Of a stretch of 64,000 nucleotides of DNA, positions 1 to 12,291 are shown piece after piece (the stretch's first letter is position 1; the number at the start of each line of letters is the position of its first letter). Under the pieces are notes generated by a model. It saw nothing but the letters and a program-made list of their open reading frames with translations. It was not told where the DNA came from and did not search any database. This DNA is from Rhytidiadelphus loreus (lineage: Eukaryota; Streptophyta; Bryopsida; Hypnales; Hylocomiaceae). Position numbers and translations under genes: made by a program. The stretch lies in NCBI GenBank assembly GCA_947034895.1, contig OX344763.1:44143025-44207024 (forward strand), given 5' to 3'.

Positions 1-213
1 GGGCTGGTTGTCCATCTTCCAACTGGCATCCTTTGAGAGATTGTTGCCATTAAAATCAGCATTGTCCTTGGTATGATCACCATTGTACTGTTTTGGCTGA
101 AATGATAAACCTTTCACGAACTTTTGAGCACTGGTTGTGTCAATAGGACCAGTAACACCGGGGCGCAGGCGGCTTTTAAGAACTACTGGTGGTGACGATA
201 AGCTCTTCCAAGC
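1..213 (-). CDS. Partial exon of an unidentified protein, cut by the window start
   Basis: Read on the minus strand from 213 down to 1, this stretch stays open for 71 codons after a good acceptor (a GACAG ending at 214). The product is hydrophilic and rich in Ser, Lys, Asn and Pro. It starts AWKSLSSPPVVLKSRLRPG and later contains KFVKGLSFQPKQYNGDHTK. Codon-like base use and the lack of stops contrast with the stop-rich surroundings. I do not recognise the family. The exon continues beyond the window, so the C-terminal part of the protein lies to the left. Upstream exons should lie between 214 and about 2300. It could also be a decayed gene, because no clean chain of upstream exons could be built. 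Confidence 0.45.
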
Positions 214-461
214 CTGTCACCGACGACGATAGATGCGTGGTCTTAGTCTGAGATGGAGGTACGCAATTACAGAGATCATGTTCGGTAGACAACGAAGAGC
301 ATGTATTTACGTTGATACGATCCTCGAACAATTACATTATTGCAGTACTCTCTTTCATCGAATATAGTAATGATTTTGCAGGAGATTTCAAACCTGGTAA
401 GCAGTCTGTTTCACTTGTTGATCAAGAAGTTGAGGTACAAACTTGGACAATCTGTCACCAT

Positions 462-756
462 TTATGCGTAAACAGGTGTTATTTCAATTGAATAACAACT
501 CTCAATGAAACTTCCAAAAGAAATGATAAACGGAAGGAAAAGAAGAATCGTCTCCTTGAAGCAATCTTTCGTAAGAAAGGCCAACCTCTCTGTAGTCGCA
601 CGCCCTCCTGCAGCATTAGGATTTTGTCCTGGAATGGAATACAGGAATCCCAACTTTAAGGTCTTTTTCAGTTTCAATGGATCCTGAAAGTTCTGGCGGA
701 ACTCCGAAAAATTATTTTGAGGAAAATTGCTGTCATTTTGTGAGTCCTTTTTATTC
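462..756 (-). CDS. Possible upstream exon of the left-edge gene
   Basis: After an acceptor at 757-760 (TGCAG on the minus strand) an open frame of about 98 codons runs to a TAA at 462. It encodes NKKDSQNDSNFPQNN, then a basic stretch (DPLKLKKTLKLGFLYSIPGQ) and TTERLAFLTK. The last part becomes hydrophobic and is probably intron read-through. I could not fix a donor site. The phase relation to the exon at 1-213 is therefore unknown and no family is recognised. This is an exon candidate in the same orientation as the edge gene, not a proven gene. Confidence 0.25.
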
Positions 757-2337
757 CTGCATACACAAAGAACCACCATCAATACGTACAACAACTGCCA
801 ACAAATCTACCTTCGTGTAATGTTCTGTGAGGAGTGGACACGAACACCTAGAGAACAAAGTTGACCGATCAAGCGGGTTATAAACTTGTACCAACTCTCT
901 ACTTGATAGCGTGGTCCACTGCGAAAACTTAATAGCATAGTCCACCTTTAAAATTGATTGTACACATTGTTCGTGTACCTGGTGAGCAGAGCACAACCTA
1001 GAGTTCACAATACGCTCATACTAAAGATGATTCAGATAATTTTGCGGTAAGAAAAGTACCACACGATATCTCGACTGTTTCTGCTGGGCTATCTCTCACA
1101 AGGTTATCTGTTCCTCGCAGCAAATCCTACACAGTAGTAGACTTTCGATGATAGTAGTCCTAATAAATGCTTGATTTGCAAATATTGCTGCTTATTGCGA
1201 AAGACTAGAGGTAACATATAGACATTTGAGAATTGAGCAAAATTCTCACGAATCAAAATATAACACGAGTAGAGGTCGAATCAATCCACCAAGAATAAAA
1301 CTTAATCAAATCACTCATACCGCTACCAACCGAATTCGAATCTGATAATGTTGTTGATTGACTACCAGCAAAGAGTGAGTAAGTGACAAGCATACTAGGG
1401 CATGAAGGAGAACCTCTGCATCGTCAGCGCTCTGAATATCTCGCATTGGCCTTCATACAAATACTCTACTTAATAGTTGCACTCGCTCCCGACATCAGAA
1501 CTCTGCTCGGAGCTGCACGCGGTGCAACATTGGCCTTCCAAATAAAATAGCCAACCGCTTCCTAATTCGATTCTCTTGCAGCATCAAAGAGGACATCAGA
1601 AGCATACTACAGTAGCTAGGTCCAGATAGAGCACCTCTGCATTGTCAGCGCTCTGAATATTTCGCAGTGGCCTTCATATGAATTTCTCTACTCAAACGCT
1701 GCACTGCCTAGCTCCCGAAATCCAAAATCCGCTCGGAGCTCAAACACTGCCCTGCCCGTCCAAATGAAACCACCGCCATTCACCAAATCATTGAAATGAG
1801 GCTCTCACTACAACTCCTCGTAAACACCACAAGGCAGTGACTCGTAAAAATCGTCCACCACTACAGAATATCTCCTGGTCACTTCCCAAATAGACTCCAT
1901 CCTAATCGGCAAGAGTCTGCGGAAAGAGAAATCATTTAGCTCCGGAACCTAATCTCTTCCCACTGAAAAGAAAGCCGAACGGCCAGAAGGTACGAGAACA
2001 ACATCACCGACATGGAAGAAGGAGAATTGATAGGAATGGCAACAGCGAGAGCGGTGCAAGAGACGAAACCCGGCGATTCAGCGGGTGGTCGCGGCCGTGA
2101 GGACGTGAAGGCTGAACGGAATCGGAAGCTCGAGTAAGGTAGTCGTTGCGGCCTTGGAGGGCAGGTTGGCCCGAAGGATCGGAAGGCGCGGGGCGAGGTC
2201 TAAGGGAGGTCTAAGCGCGGGGGCTTCGTTCAAAAGCCTCCGCTTTGGCGGGAGGGGACGTGGACATGGGAACGCACCCCATTGGTTGTCTGCTGTGTGC
2301 CGGTTCCCTCAGACTTCAGAGGTCCAGAGCCATAAGT
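757..2337. other. Upstream region of the left-edge gene, no confident ORF
   Basis: No convincing coding exon is seen here. The right part (about 1980-2300) is clearly richer in G and C than the AT-rich DNA to its right. That is what one expects of a promoter or first-exon region for the minus-strand gene. The middle contains a diverged direct duplication, listed separately. Confidence 0.35.
1411..1790 (+). repeat. Diverged direct duplication, spacing about 221 bp
   Basis: A segment beginning at 1411 (CCTCTGCATCGTCAGCGCTC) recurs from 1632 with few changes. Similarity fades but continues through the GCTCGGAGCT words near 1505 and 1730. Both copies are preceded by a GCATACTA word. This is a local tandem-like duplication in the non-coding flank of the left-edge gene. 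Confidence 0.6.
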
Positions 2338-2612
2338 TAAGGTGGGTACACCCAAAACCGTCACTTTTTACTTCTGAGCCTAAATGCTATTATAAAACTG
2401 GTCAAATTTTCACATATTCGTGTTGGCAAGTGAAAGGAGGTTCCAACGCACCAAAGAACACCACATTTGGATATTGTATGCAAAAGTTATTAAGGGTCAA
2501 AGTTCGTTTCTGAAAGCGCTCCATCCAAATAGGTACATAACTGAAATTTGAAATGTACAAACCTCTAGATGGCACTTCAAGGTTAGGTGCCATTTAACAG
2601 CATACTACCTTA
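2338..2612 (+). mobile_element. TAAGGT-family MITE, copy 1 (275 bp)
   Basis: The element starts TAAGGTGGGTACACCC and ends ACTACCTTA, so its termini are inverted TAAGGT words. It is the same length as, and closely similar along its whole length to, the copies at 40694-40967 and 59155-59528 (minus strand). TA at both ends fits a TA target duplication, as in Tc1/mariner-like MITEs. It has no coding capacity. Confidence 0.75.
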
Positions 2613-2663
2613 GTGACTGCAAGTCCGCAAACTCTGAAATGGGATCACACAGTGGTCATCTTG

Positions 2664-3151
2664 TAGAGGAATAAAACAGTCCATTGTGGTCAAAATTAGG
2701 AGTTTGGCTTCATGCCGTTGCTGAAATTTTCCAATTTTTTTCCCACATTAAGTCTGAAGTGTGAGATTGAAATAGTGAGAGCAATTGAAATTATATTTTT
2801 CTGACAAAGTATGCATTTGTTATGAATTTTTGAAGTGTTCATTGCATCATGGTCCAAACGAGTTTCTAGAATATCTCCTACAACTAACAAAATCTGAATC
2901 TATGATGCTCATCTTGTTCATCTAAAGTAGTCATAATATTTTTCAACATGAAGGCCTAAAAAAAGGCAATTCTTACAATGAATTCGCATTGAAAAGTTAG
3001 AAGTTCCTAATGAGGTTCCTAATCATTCCATTATTGTCACATAAGACATGCATTGTGACATAATTCTCACATATTGAAAAAAAAACATGATGGGGGCATT
3101 CACTAGGTGTCCACTATGGGTCATCTGACCACAATGGGTTGTTTTACCTTA
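2664..3151 (+). mobile_element. Inverted-repeat element of the TAAGGTAAAAC type
   Basis: The right end reads GACCACAATGGG, then TTTTACCTTA. The left end carries the inverse in degraded form (AAAACAGTCCATTGTGGTCA from 2673). The same termini bound the element at 27224-28504. Only non-coding AT-rich DNA lies between them. The left boundary is approximate. Confidence 0.5.
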
Positions 3152-3503
3152 TATAGGGTAATCACCAAGGTGAAGGGAATTTTGGAGGGAACCCCCCCCC
3201 CCAAAAAAAACCCAATGCAGACGACAAAGCTCAACAAGGAATGTTTGAATTTTTTTTCAAAATTCCCAACAACGAGGAGATTGCCTAACATAATGAATGA
3301 AATATGTAATCAATGAATCATAAAGGAATTTGTGTAATTACATTAGAAAGATCTTGAAAGTGCATGTTGCCATTGTCAATGCCAAAGTCAAAGCTAATTT
3401 TGAATTTTTTGAATTTGAAAAAAATCAAAAATCCCTTCAAATCTTCATTGAAATTATGCACTTCAAATTTGTTATGACATTATTGGGTGGGAGATTTTTC
3501 TTT

Positions 3504-4080
3504 TTAACCCTGGAGTGCTCCGACGTCCAATTTTTGGACGATGTACAAATTCAAAATTAGACTCCTTTCTCGTTACAGTTTGGATGGAAGTCATCCTAAT
3601 TTTTAGAGATACTTTATGAAATTGTAGTCCTATCCAAGGGTTGGATTTGGTGTTACTAGAACACATATTTTTCTAAAATTACAAATGTGGAAGTATGTGA
3701 AGTGGTTGACTTGTGTTGACTCTAGTTCAAACTTAGAATTGCAAAAATGAGGTCATAGACTCAAAGAACAAAAAAATTCCAAAAAAATTCCATGTCAAGA
3801 AAACTTCATTTCAAATCCTTTCCAACAAAATTTACCTCAAAAATGATAATATTTTGCTTGTAATTGAATTTAGAAGGAATTTAGAATTTTCCCTTTCAAA
3901 ATTTATAGAAAAATATTGGTGATAGCATTGGTGAATCTAACCGTATGGATCGAATCTAAAACTAAAACTCTACAACTTCTATTTGCATCTCAATTCCAAA
4001 ATATTCTTCCAAATAGTACTTTATGATGATTTTTCTGAAATTGTCAATTTTGGAGATGAGTTTGGACGCTTAGGGGTTAA
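3504..4080 (+). mobile_element. TTAA-flanked piggyBac-like MITE (577 bp)
   Basis: It begins TTAACCCTGGAGTGCTCC and ends GGACGCTTAGGGGTTAA. Ends of this kind (TTAA plus CCC/GGG) recur at more than ten places in the window. The left terminus is closest to the right end of the element at 25233-25463. It has no transposase ORF. Confidence 0.6.
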
Positions 4081-5375
4081 AACTAATACATATATAAACA
4101 TTATTCCCAAAGTACTTGCAAACTTTTGCATTTCAAGTTGTAAACACATGTCATATTACTTTTAGAAGTTAATTTATCCCTTTGAAGCAATGGAATTATA
4201 AAGAGCCAAGTGTAGTCAAATTTTAGAATTATATAGAACTTAATCCCTAAAGTCACATGTGCCGGCCCCAAGGGACAAATAAAAGTTTGGACAAGTTCCT
4301 ATGATTTCAATTTTTGACTAGATATTTTGAATTTTTTTGTTAACATAAGAAAATACATTAGCTTTCTAAGAATATAATTTTTATTTCAATTGGTGCCTAG
4401 GAACAAAGGTTATACCTTTTATAAAAAGTTAAGCTGTTGTGCCAAAATGAGGTCTAAAATTCTACTTTGAACATAATTCATACATTTTGACAATGAGTGG
4501 TCAAGCTCTCGTGTTCAAATTATCCCACATCCTTTGAGGATTCATAATTGACAATACATTTTATTATAAAAACAACTTCTCTACATGTATTCTCATACAT
4601 TGTCAACTAAGTAATTCCTTCATTTTGCCATCAAATTTTTTCTTAATAGTAGATGGTCAAATGATGGATTGATATTTGACTCAATGGTTTTTTGGCCAAC
4701 ATTTGTAGATTTGATCGTGTTGCTTATTACCTCTTACAAGTTGTGGCTTCTTGGCCATGATCAAGGTAGTCACCAAAACTACATCTATTATTGAACCAAT
4801 AGGTGCATTCTTTGTTTTTATAGTGAACAATGAAGTCATCCACAAACCTATTTTGGGCCTTAGCGTCATTCACTAAGGATTAAAGATCATTTTTTCCATC
4901 AAAAAGATATGTTTTGGGTTCTAGTAAACTCCACTCCATTTTCTTCTTTCTACTATCATTTTGGATTTTTCCATCACATACTTCACTACACTCTCCATCA
5001 TTCTATTAGCTTCACACTGGCTAGTCTATGATTTAATTTGAGTTTTATTTCAAATTTTACTTGCTATGTAATTTTTATTCTTACGGCAATTGTGAAAAAC
5101 ACTTGTGTGATTTGTTTCATTTTTCTATTTCTATTATTAGTTTATTATTACTATTGGCTTTTTTGGCCAACATTTGTAGATTTGATTGTTTGGAGAAGTG
5201 TTGAAATGGCAACAAAAAAAAATGATATAGCCAAATATTTTATTATTCATCTACATTTTGGACAGAGCTATATTTTCATCTACATATTTGGATGAGTTTC
5301 ACTTGAATTGTCCGAATTTCATCCGAATTATTTTCAAAAATTGGAACAACTTGGCATCATCATCCAACGCCGAGG
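4081..5375. other. AT-rich intergenic DNA, no gene seen
   Basis: No supportable coding exon is present. Parts of 4230-4440 resemble interior sequence of the TTAA elements (an ACATTAGCTTTCTA word also found near 24955), so this is probably old transposon debris. The last 100 bases lead into the GC-rich flank of the ligase gene. Confidence 0.5.
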
Positions 5376-5621
5376 ATGAATGAACGCCAGCTGCCGTCGC
5401 CGCCGCCTTCAGTTCGCTGCAGCAGGAGAACTAACAGAGCTGGTGACCACGAAAGTTCGCCGCCTATGACCAAGCGCGCGCTGCCATCCCCACCGTCGGT
5501 CCCGAGCCCCAACCGTCCGATACCCATCGTACCGCCACATACTAAGCCAGTCATGAGTATCATAGTCTCGCTCCCCCTCGCTGGCTCGCTCGCTCTTTGC
5601 TGTGACTTCCACAGGTTGTGA
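5376..5621 (+). other. Possible 81-codon upstream ORF in the ligase leader
   Basis: An ATG at 5376 opens a frame of 81 codons that ends 35 bases before the ligase start codon. The predicted peptide is Pro/Ser/Arg-rich low-complexity sequence with no recognised domain. If transcription starts upstream of 5376, it would be a full upstream ORF able to reduce ligase translation. If transcription starts later, it is only GC-rich promoter DNA. Nothing in the sequence decides between these. Confidence 0.25.
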
Positions 5622-5656
5622 CAAACCTCCGTGAGGCGACAAACTAACGAACCACC

Positions 5657-8600
5657 ATGGCCGCCCTGACCCACACAGCCGCTCCAGGCAGCCTCGCCAT
5701 CGCCAGGCCGGGCGCTGCTATCGTCGAAAGCCGCGACGTCGTCGTGTGTGGTGGTCAGCTGGGTTCACGAAGAGAAAGAAGAAGTAGTCGCTTGTTGGCA
5801 TCGAGGTGGAGTGCCATTCCAGTCATTCCAGCAGGCGGAGAGAATGGTCCAGGCAGCAGCAAGAGGAGGAACAAGCAGCATTTATGCATTGTCGCGGCGA
5901 GTCCACCGAAGAATGATGAGCATGGAGCGAGGAGCCGGGAGCCTCTGACGAGGCAGGATTTGGTGGCGTACTTGGCGTCGGGGTGTAAACCTAAGGAGAA
6001 GTGGAGGTGCGTCATGGGTTCTAATTAAGTGTACGGATTGGAAGTTGAATTCGGGGTTTGGAGAGAATTGGAATTCGGATTTGAAATTCTGGAAGTCTTC
6101 GAAACTGTTATTGTTGTTGTAGTTTTATGGAATTCAATGTGAGCGTTGTTTTTTTATCGCAAAATTGTTAGTTGTAATTGTTGTGGTGGGGGTTGTGCAG
6201 GATCGGAACGGAGCATGAGAAATTTGGGTTTCAGCTGGACTCGCTGCAGCCCATGACGTACGATCAAATTAGTCAACTTCTGAAGGGCATGTCGGAGCGG
6301 TTTGAGTGGGAGAGAGTGATGGAGGGGGATAACATAATTGGACTGACATTTGTGAGCTCTCGCAGCCTTTCTGTTTCCAGCTCTTTCCCAAATTGAAACC
6401 TAATTCTGAGTTTTGCAGTTGAGAGTAGCAAGGACTTCATCCTTTAGGGTAAGGTAACTACTTCTGGAAGCGACACTTTGGTCACATTAAGCACAGTTAC
6501 TATCACTGAAATAGCCAATTTTATGTACACTTGTTTGCAATCAATGCACGCACAATGCACAATAGAATGCAATGCGTGCAAAAGTAATATGGTTTCAATA
6601 TTCTCTGGTAGATTACGTAAAACTGACACGAGTTCTGATATTGAGGTGATGTACATTCTCAAAATCAATATGTACTCATTTTGGGATGTCGCATTTTGGT
6701 AGGTGCTGCAATTGTGTTCGTCCTTGTATTTTCTTTTTCAGGAGCTCCTTGCTGAATTTCCTGCAGGGAGTGGAAAATCTTGTGTACGTGAATCACAGGA
6801 TTCTGGAGATTTTGTCGATTGAGATTTGGTTGTGGTGAGATTTGCAGCATGGTCAAAGTGTCTCTCTTGAACCTGGGGGTCAGTTTGAATTGAGCGGTGC
6901 CCCTCTGCGTACACTTCATCAAACGTGTGCCGAAGTCAATTCCCATCTGTATCAGGTATATACTTTCGAATATCTTTATTATGACCTTTTCTATAAGGAA
7001 ACTTTGGAATATCCTTCACAGTTGCCACACTGTCGTTGAGCAATCTAGAATTCTTCGTTCTTGCGCGCTCGTCTTTTGAAGTATCTGCAGGGATGGGTTT
7101 TGCCCAGAACTATCGCGTGCTATAAATCTTTGTTCCCTAATAAACATCTTTGAAAAAGTAACCCATTCCTTATGAATCAAAAGCTCGTTTTTTGATGTTT
7201 GTATACGAAGTTCTCACTGGTGTTAAATTTTGGGGTTTAGTATGGCATTTAAGATCTGCTATGAATCTTTATAATAACTTGCAAACATGCAGATTTTATT
7301 TGTTATATTGATTATCTTATTCAGAAGGATGCTTAGAATTGTCATCCACAAGATGATATATTAGCATTCTTAGCTCGATGGTGGAGATAATTGGTAATCT
7401 ACGTGGCAAAAAATTCATGACCATAGACCAACCCTAAATGGCATGCTTACTTTCACTGATTGTCTTTGTGATTTTCTTAAAGCCATTTTTAGAGAGGCTG
7501 CATACTTTCAGAGTCAATTCACATTGCTGCTTAAAGGGTAATGAAATTTTTCTACAAGAAGGTTTTGCCAACTTTTCTCAGAAGTTGCAAAGATTTATGC
7601 CTTGCGACAGAAACTTTATTGAATGTGTGGAGTATGCAAATAAGGGTCAGTAATACGGTAATGGGGATATTTTCAGAAACGGGGTTTAAGCTCTAACAAG
7701 CAAAAGGGAGTTTGCAGGTGAAGACTGTTGCAGAGGAGCTTGGCTTGGGGTTCGCAGGAATCGGGTTCCAACCGAAGTGGAGTGTGGCAGAAACCCCCAT
7801 TATGCCGAAGGTAGATAATTTTCCTACACAACATCGCCATGCAGCTATGAGGGACGCACCGAGCTCTTACTTATCTTGAGAATGATACTGAACCATGCTG
7901 CTGTTGTGTGACATAACCTGCGAATCTGCATGATATTTCTCTTTTCTGACTGGTGCAGAGTCTATATTCCCACTGCGGTGGTTTGTGCAAGAGAGGCTGG
8001 AGGGGTAATATCCTACGTGCCCTTCTGGATCGTTAGTGAACATTCTGCAATGATTGAAACAGGGCAGGTATGAGATAATGCGGAATTACATGCCAAAAGT
8101 GGGCTCATTTGGTCTGGATATGATGTTTCGCACTTGCACAGTACAGGTGAACTTGCAACACCTTCTTTTCCTCTGTAGTCATGTCACTTTAAATCTCGCT
8201 ATTGACAGTCATTTCCTCATATTCCTGATTTTGACATTATGATACCCTGTTTTTAGCCCTCCTGGTACTGTTGATGATGGCCACTTGAGCTTAAACTTAT
8301 ATGCAGGTCAACCTGGACTTTGATTCAGAGGAAGACATGGTTAAGAAGTTTCGCGTGGGTCTTGCACTACAACCTGTAAGTATCAGGGTTTCATTGGCTT
8401 TTTCTGTCCAAAATGTTCGAGTCTTTGTTTCTTGCATGTGTCGATGGTTTTCGCACGACCGTACTTATCAGTTGTTCGTTTGGGGAAACCGGGTCGAATT
8501 TATACTATTGTCTCGCGTGTGCTTGAGATGCTATTACATATTTCTGAGCCTTATTAAATTTAATTGTTCCCCCTGACAGATTGCAACTGCCCTTTTTGCA

Positions 8601-10925
8601 AACTCTCCTTTTATCGAAGGGAAGCCAAATGGCTTTTTAAGTTTCAGAAGGTAAGAGTAGTTCGCCGTTGTCTAGTTTGTAAAACCAGTACCCTGCCGAC
8701 TAATGTTAAGCCGTTGTTTTATAAGCAAATGGAAGACGTTTGAGTCGCTCTATTGTCTTAATTTCGCAAATTGACAACTGACTTCGGCTTTATTGCAGTC
8801 ACATATGGACAGATGTGGACAAGAACCGGTCGGGAGACTTGCCGTTTGTTTTTGAAGATGGTTTTGGGTGAGCACAAATCTGGACCTGAATGTTTATTTA
8901 TTTTTATTTGAAGTTTTCTTGGGAAAATTAATCCATTGCTTTAAAACTTTAGATTCTAATACTTTCATTCGACAATTTGAGTGAGCGGATTTTGTGCTTA
9001 GTGCAATTATTACCTTATGGCCCATTTCTTATTCAAGAGTTACTGTCTTGCAGGTTTGAGAAGTATGTCGAATATGCACTAGATGTGCCCATGTACTTCG
9101 TGTATCGAAACAGTCAGTATATTGATTGTTCGGGGCTATCATTTAGGGTAATACTATTCGAGCTACTGTTTAAATTGTCTGGCGCCCAGTCTTTGTCAAT
9201 TTACCTTTTGGTCGTATTTTATAAACTCATGTGCTGCATAATGTTATGGCTCTTGGAGTTCCATTTAGTGTTCTGAAGTTTGCACAAGTTAGTTGGACTG
9301 ATGCGACAGAATTTTGAATATTTGGGTCTCAACGCTAGTTGATGAAGCGTTTCTTGTACTCTGCAGGATTTTCTGGCTGGGAAGTTACCTGTTTTACCTG
9401 GGGAGAGGCCAACATTGAGCGATTGGGAAAATCACTTAACAACCATCTTTCCCGAGGTTGTTGTCCAGTCATTTGATTATCGTAGCAAGTAAAAGAACGA
9501 TTTCAGTTTCAGATTAGTAAAATTACGTATGCGATATTTACATGGTCAGTTATTGCACTTCAGTAACTGGCTCTTGTTTATTTTGTCTGAATTGATACTC
9601 ATCTAGTATGTTGACCTTGATTGATACTACGATATGTAGACCCTGATTGATCGAACATCATGTGCTGCAGGTGAGACTGAAACGCTACTTGGAGATGAGG
9701 GGGGCTGATGGTGGTCCATGGCGACGATTGTGTGCTTTACCTGCTTTCTGGGTACGTTGGCATCTGTATTGTTATTAATAAAACTTGGAGGTGCTAGTTA
9801 AATGTATTACTCAACGTGAAGTTGATGAAAGTCTGACAAGTTGCAGCGTATTCAAGACAAGTATTTGTGAGGTTTGTCCTTTGTTTTCTTATCCTTGTTC
9901 TAGTTAAAAAATTTCTGTTTGTCATTTTTAGACAGGCTTGTTGTATGATGAGGAATCGCTTCAAGGTGCTTTGGACATCATTAGCGACTGGACTGAGAAG
10001 GAGCGAGCGATGCTCCGTGAAAAGGTTAGGGTTTTCTTTTTATTCTTTAAAAAAAAAAAAATTCGTAGTTTCGTGTATTGACTATTTTGCAGAGCTATGA
10101 AAACGATCCTTAATGCCTTAATATTTTCGCTAACATTTGTTTTTCAATATCGATGAGGTTACAACTATCATCTGATAAGTTTGAACTTTGCCAGGTTCCG
10201 AAGTTGGGTCTGAACGTTCCCTTTAGGGATGGACTCCTGAAGCATGTGGCACAGGATATCTTCAAACTTGCGAAGGTATTGACTTTGTTACAAATTGATT
10301 TGTTCCATCTCATACCTGTGTATTTTGGCAATTTATTTTTAACACATAAATAAAGCTGAAGCTCGTAGTAAATAGGTATGGATTTGGGATATACGTTAAT
10401 CCCAGTGTAACCCTTCGACAAGAATTGATGTGCTGTGAAAATCTCTTTCTAAAACGTTTCTGGGAAAGCAGAGTGGATTGAGTCGACGAGGCCTCAACGA
10501 GGTTGGCTTTTTAAAAGACATCGAGGAGACTGTGAGTACAGGTATGTCTTTTACTTTTTCTCAATGCTTGAACCTGCAGTCTTGGTCCCTTGGACAGTGA
10601 TATTGTTGATCAAATATTCCTATTAGGAGACCATTTTTACCATCTACTTCAATTTTTTCTCCTCTCCTACCCCCTCAGTAATGACTCAACTGTAGAATGG
10701 ATCTGACATGATGGGTTCCAGAATGTTATGTGTGATCTCAATCTGATGATTTGGTAGGCACGTAGCAATTACATTTGCTGTTTTAGGTGACTATGATCAT
10801 GTTTCTCAATATGCGGAGTTTCATTGGTGCGTGCAGGCGTGACTCCTGCAGAACATCTTTTGAGCCTCTATCATGACAAGTGGGGTGGAAACGTTGATCC
10901 CGTTTTTGAGCACCTTCTTTATTAG
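5657..10925 (+). CDS. GSH1: Glutamate-cysteine ligase, plastid type
   Basis: Makes gamma-glutamylcysteine from glutamate, cysteine and ATP, the first and limiting step of glutathione synthesis, in plastids. Exons: 5657-6006, 6201-6351, 6848-6955, 7718-7810, 8063-8146, 8307-8375, 8580-8650, 8799-8867, 9054-9147, 9367-9456, 9671-9751, 9932-10024, 10195-10275, 10472-10541, 10837-10925. All phases join to 1593 nt, giving 530 aa (Arabidopsis GSH1 is 522). Residues 1 to about 80 are basic and Ser/Ala-rich, ending in VAASPP, a plastid transit peptide. Conserved blocks include GTEHEKFG (119-126), [14 protein letters not shown] (173-186) and [18 protein letters not shown] (403-420). Cys194 and Cys414 match the conserved regulatory disulfide pair of plant enzymes. 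Cys357 is present, but its usual rosid partner is Val372. The start has a good context (ACCACCATGG). The exon 10 donor, GTTGTT, is weak. Family assignment is certain. Confidence 0.97.
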
Positions 10926-11607
10926 ACAATTCACTGGTTTAGAAATATGCAAGACAAGTGCAAACAGACCACTCCTGTGAGGTGTGAGTCATGTTTGCAT
11001 TTTAGAGGAGTATCACCATCTGTCATCTTGGTGAGATGTTTACGTGTTATTGTTGGTGTCGGTTGAGGAGTTGGGCAGGCAGTTATTGTGACTCATGTCC
11101 TTTTCAGGGGCTTCGGACAGTGGGCAGGGTCATTGAATTTGTGCTCTGGTAGATAAGAAACAATCACTCTGATGCAGGTAACACCTTCAGTTGCAGAGCT
11201 ACAGTCCTGTCACTCCTGTGCAAACGAGTGTTGGTAATGTCAACTTTATGATATCGTAAGGATATGGGGCAAAACTGAGGGTTGAGGAGAGACGAAAGAT
11301 GTGATCTATGAAGTTCAAATAAGAAGCAATCTCTAACTGGGAATTTAGGGGTTTAGGGTTTAGGGTGCACTCTAAAACCCCTTAAGTCCTAGAACCCTAA
11401 ACATTCATTAACCCTTAACTGCTCCAAAGTCTATATTCTAAATGATGAGTGGAGGGCTTGCATCCTTGTTTATTGTAGTCCAACTAACTTCCCTTCATCT
11501 ATGTAATATTTGAATGTTGAAAAGACAACCTATCTTAATGGCTAGTGACTCATGTCTTGATATTATGGTAAATGATATTTTTGTACAAAGATATAAGTAA
11601 AAATGAA
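10926..11607. other. 3' flank of the ligase gene with a short telomere-like tract
   Basis: This holds the likely 3' untranslated region and flank. No further gene is seen. Around 11346-11367 there are about two and a half units of TTTAGGG, the plant telomere repeat, followed by inverted CCCTAAA-like words up to 11402. Such short tracts (telo-boxes) are common in plant intergenic DNA. Confidence 0.45.
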
Positions 11608-12050
11608 TAAGGTAGAACTACCCTTTACCACTCTGATTCATGATCTGACTACTTTGGGGCCAAGTCTAAGTAGGACATATATTTTTCAGAAGTGTGCGCT
11701 TGTTTCACGATTCAAACCCAAGTGGAATTATAATTTTCTGATCAAAATTGTAATTTCTATGAATTTTTGAAGTGGTCTGCCCTAAATTGCAAGTCTGCCA
11801 GTAGACCAGGGGCATAAATGTGTAAGAAACAACCCATTACCACCCTTCCATGTATCTATGGACGCCTCAATATTCGCCAATCAAGCAGTGACACGTTACC
11901 AAGTTTAACATTAATGCACTGATTTTGTCAGAATTTTGAAGGGATTTGGGACATTTTCTGGACAGATTTGGATGTTTGACCTGGCGGAATTGGGGCCAAA
12001 CATAGGGTGACGGAATTGGGTGACTGGCGGAATTGGGTAGTTCTACCTTA
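11608..12050 (+). mobile_element. MITE with a perfect 16-bp inverted repeat (443 bp)
   Basis: The ends are TAAGGTAGAACTACCC at 11608-11623 and its exact reverse complement at 12035-12050. It starts with the same TAAGGT as the other families here but has a different interior. An open frame runs across part of it on the minus strand but resembles nothing known. The perfect ends suggest fairly recent insertion. Confidence 0.7.
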
Positions 12051-12291
12051 ATCCCAAATTGAACTTTGGTGTCTTGATGCAATGACAACCTTGAGTTGAT
12101 TTTTGACATGACTTCTTGTTTTGACAAGTATAAGCCATTGCTAATTTTTGGAGTGACTTTTGTGGTCTCTATATCAACAAAGATAGGGTTCACATTGTGA
12201 CCATGGGGTCACTTTGAAGTCACAATTTTTAGAATGAAGCAAGGATGAAAAGAAATGAATTTTGAAACCATGACAAAAATGAGGGAGCTGA

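Noticed and set aside
5360..5674. Minus-strand frames of 77-104 codons over the ligase promoter
   Set aside because: They are by-products of GC-rich DNA opposite the leader, with Gly-rich low complexity and no family resemblance.
11340..11402. Telomere or chromosome end suggested by TTTAGGG units
   Set aside because: There are only two to three units, followed by normal sequence and genes on both sides. It is an internal telo-box tract.
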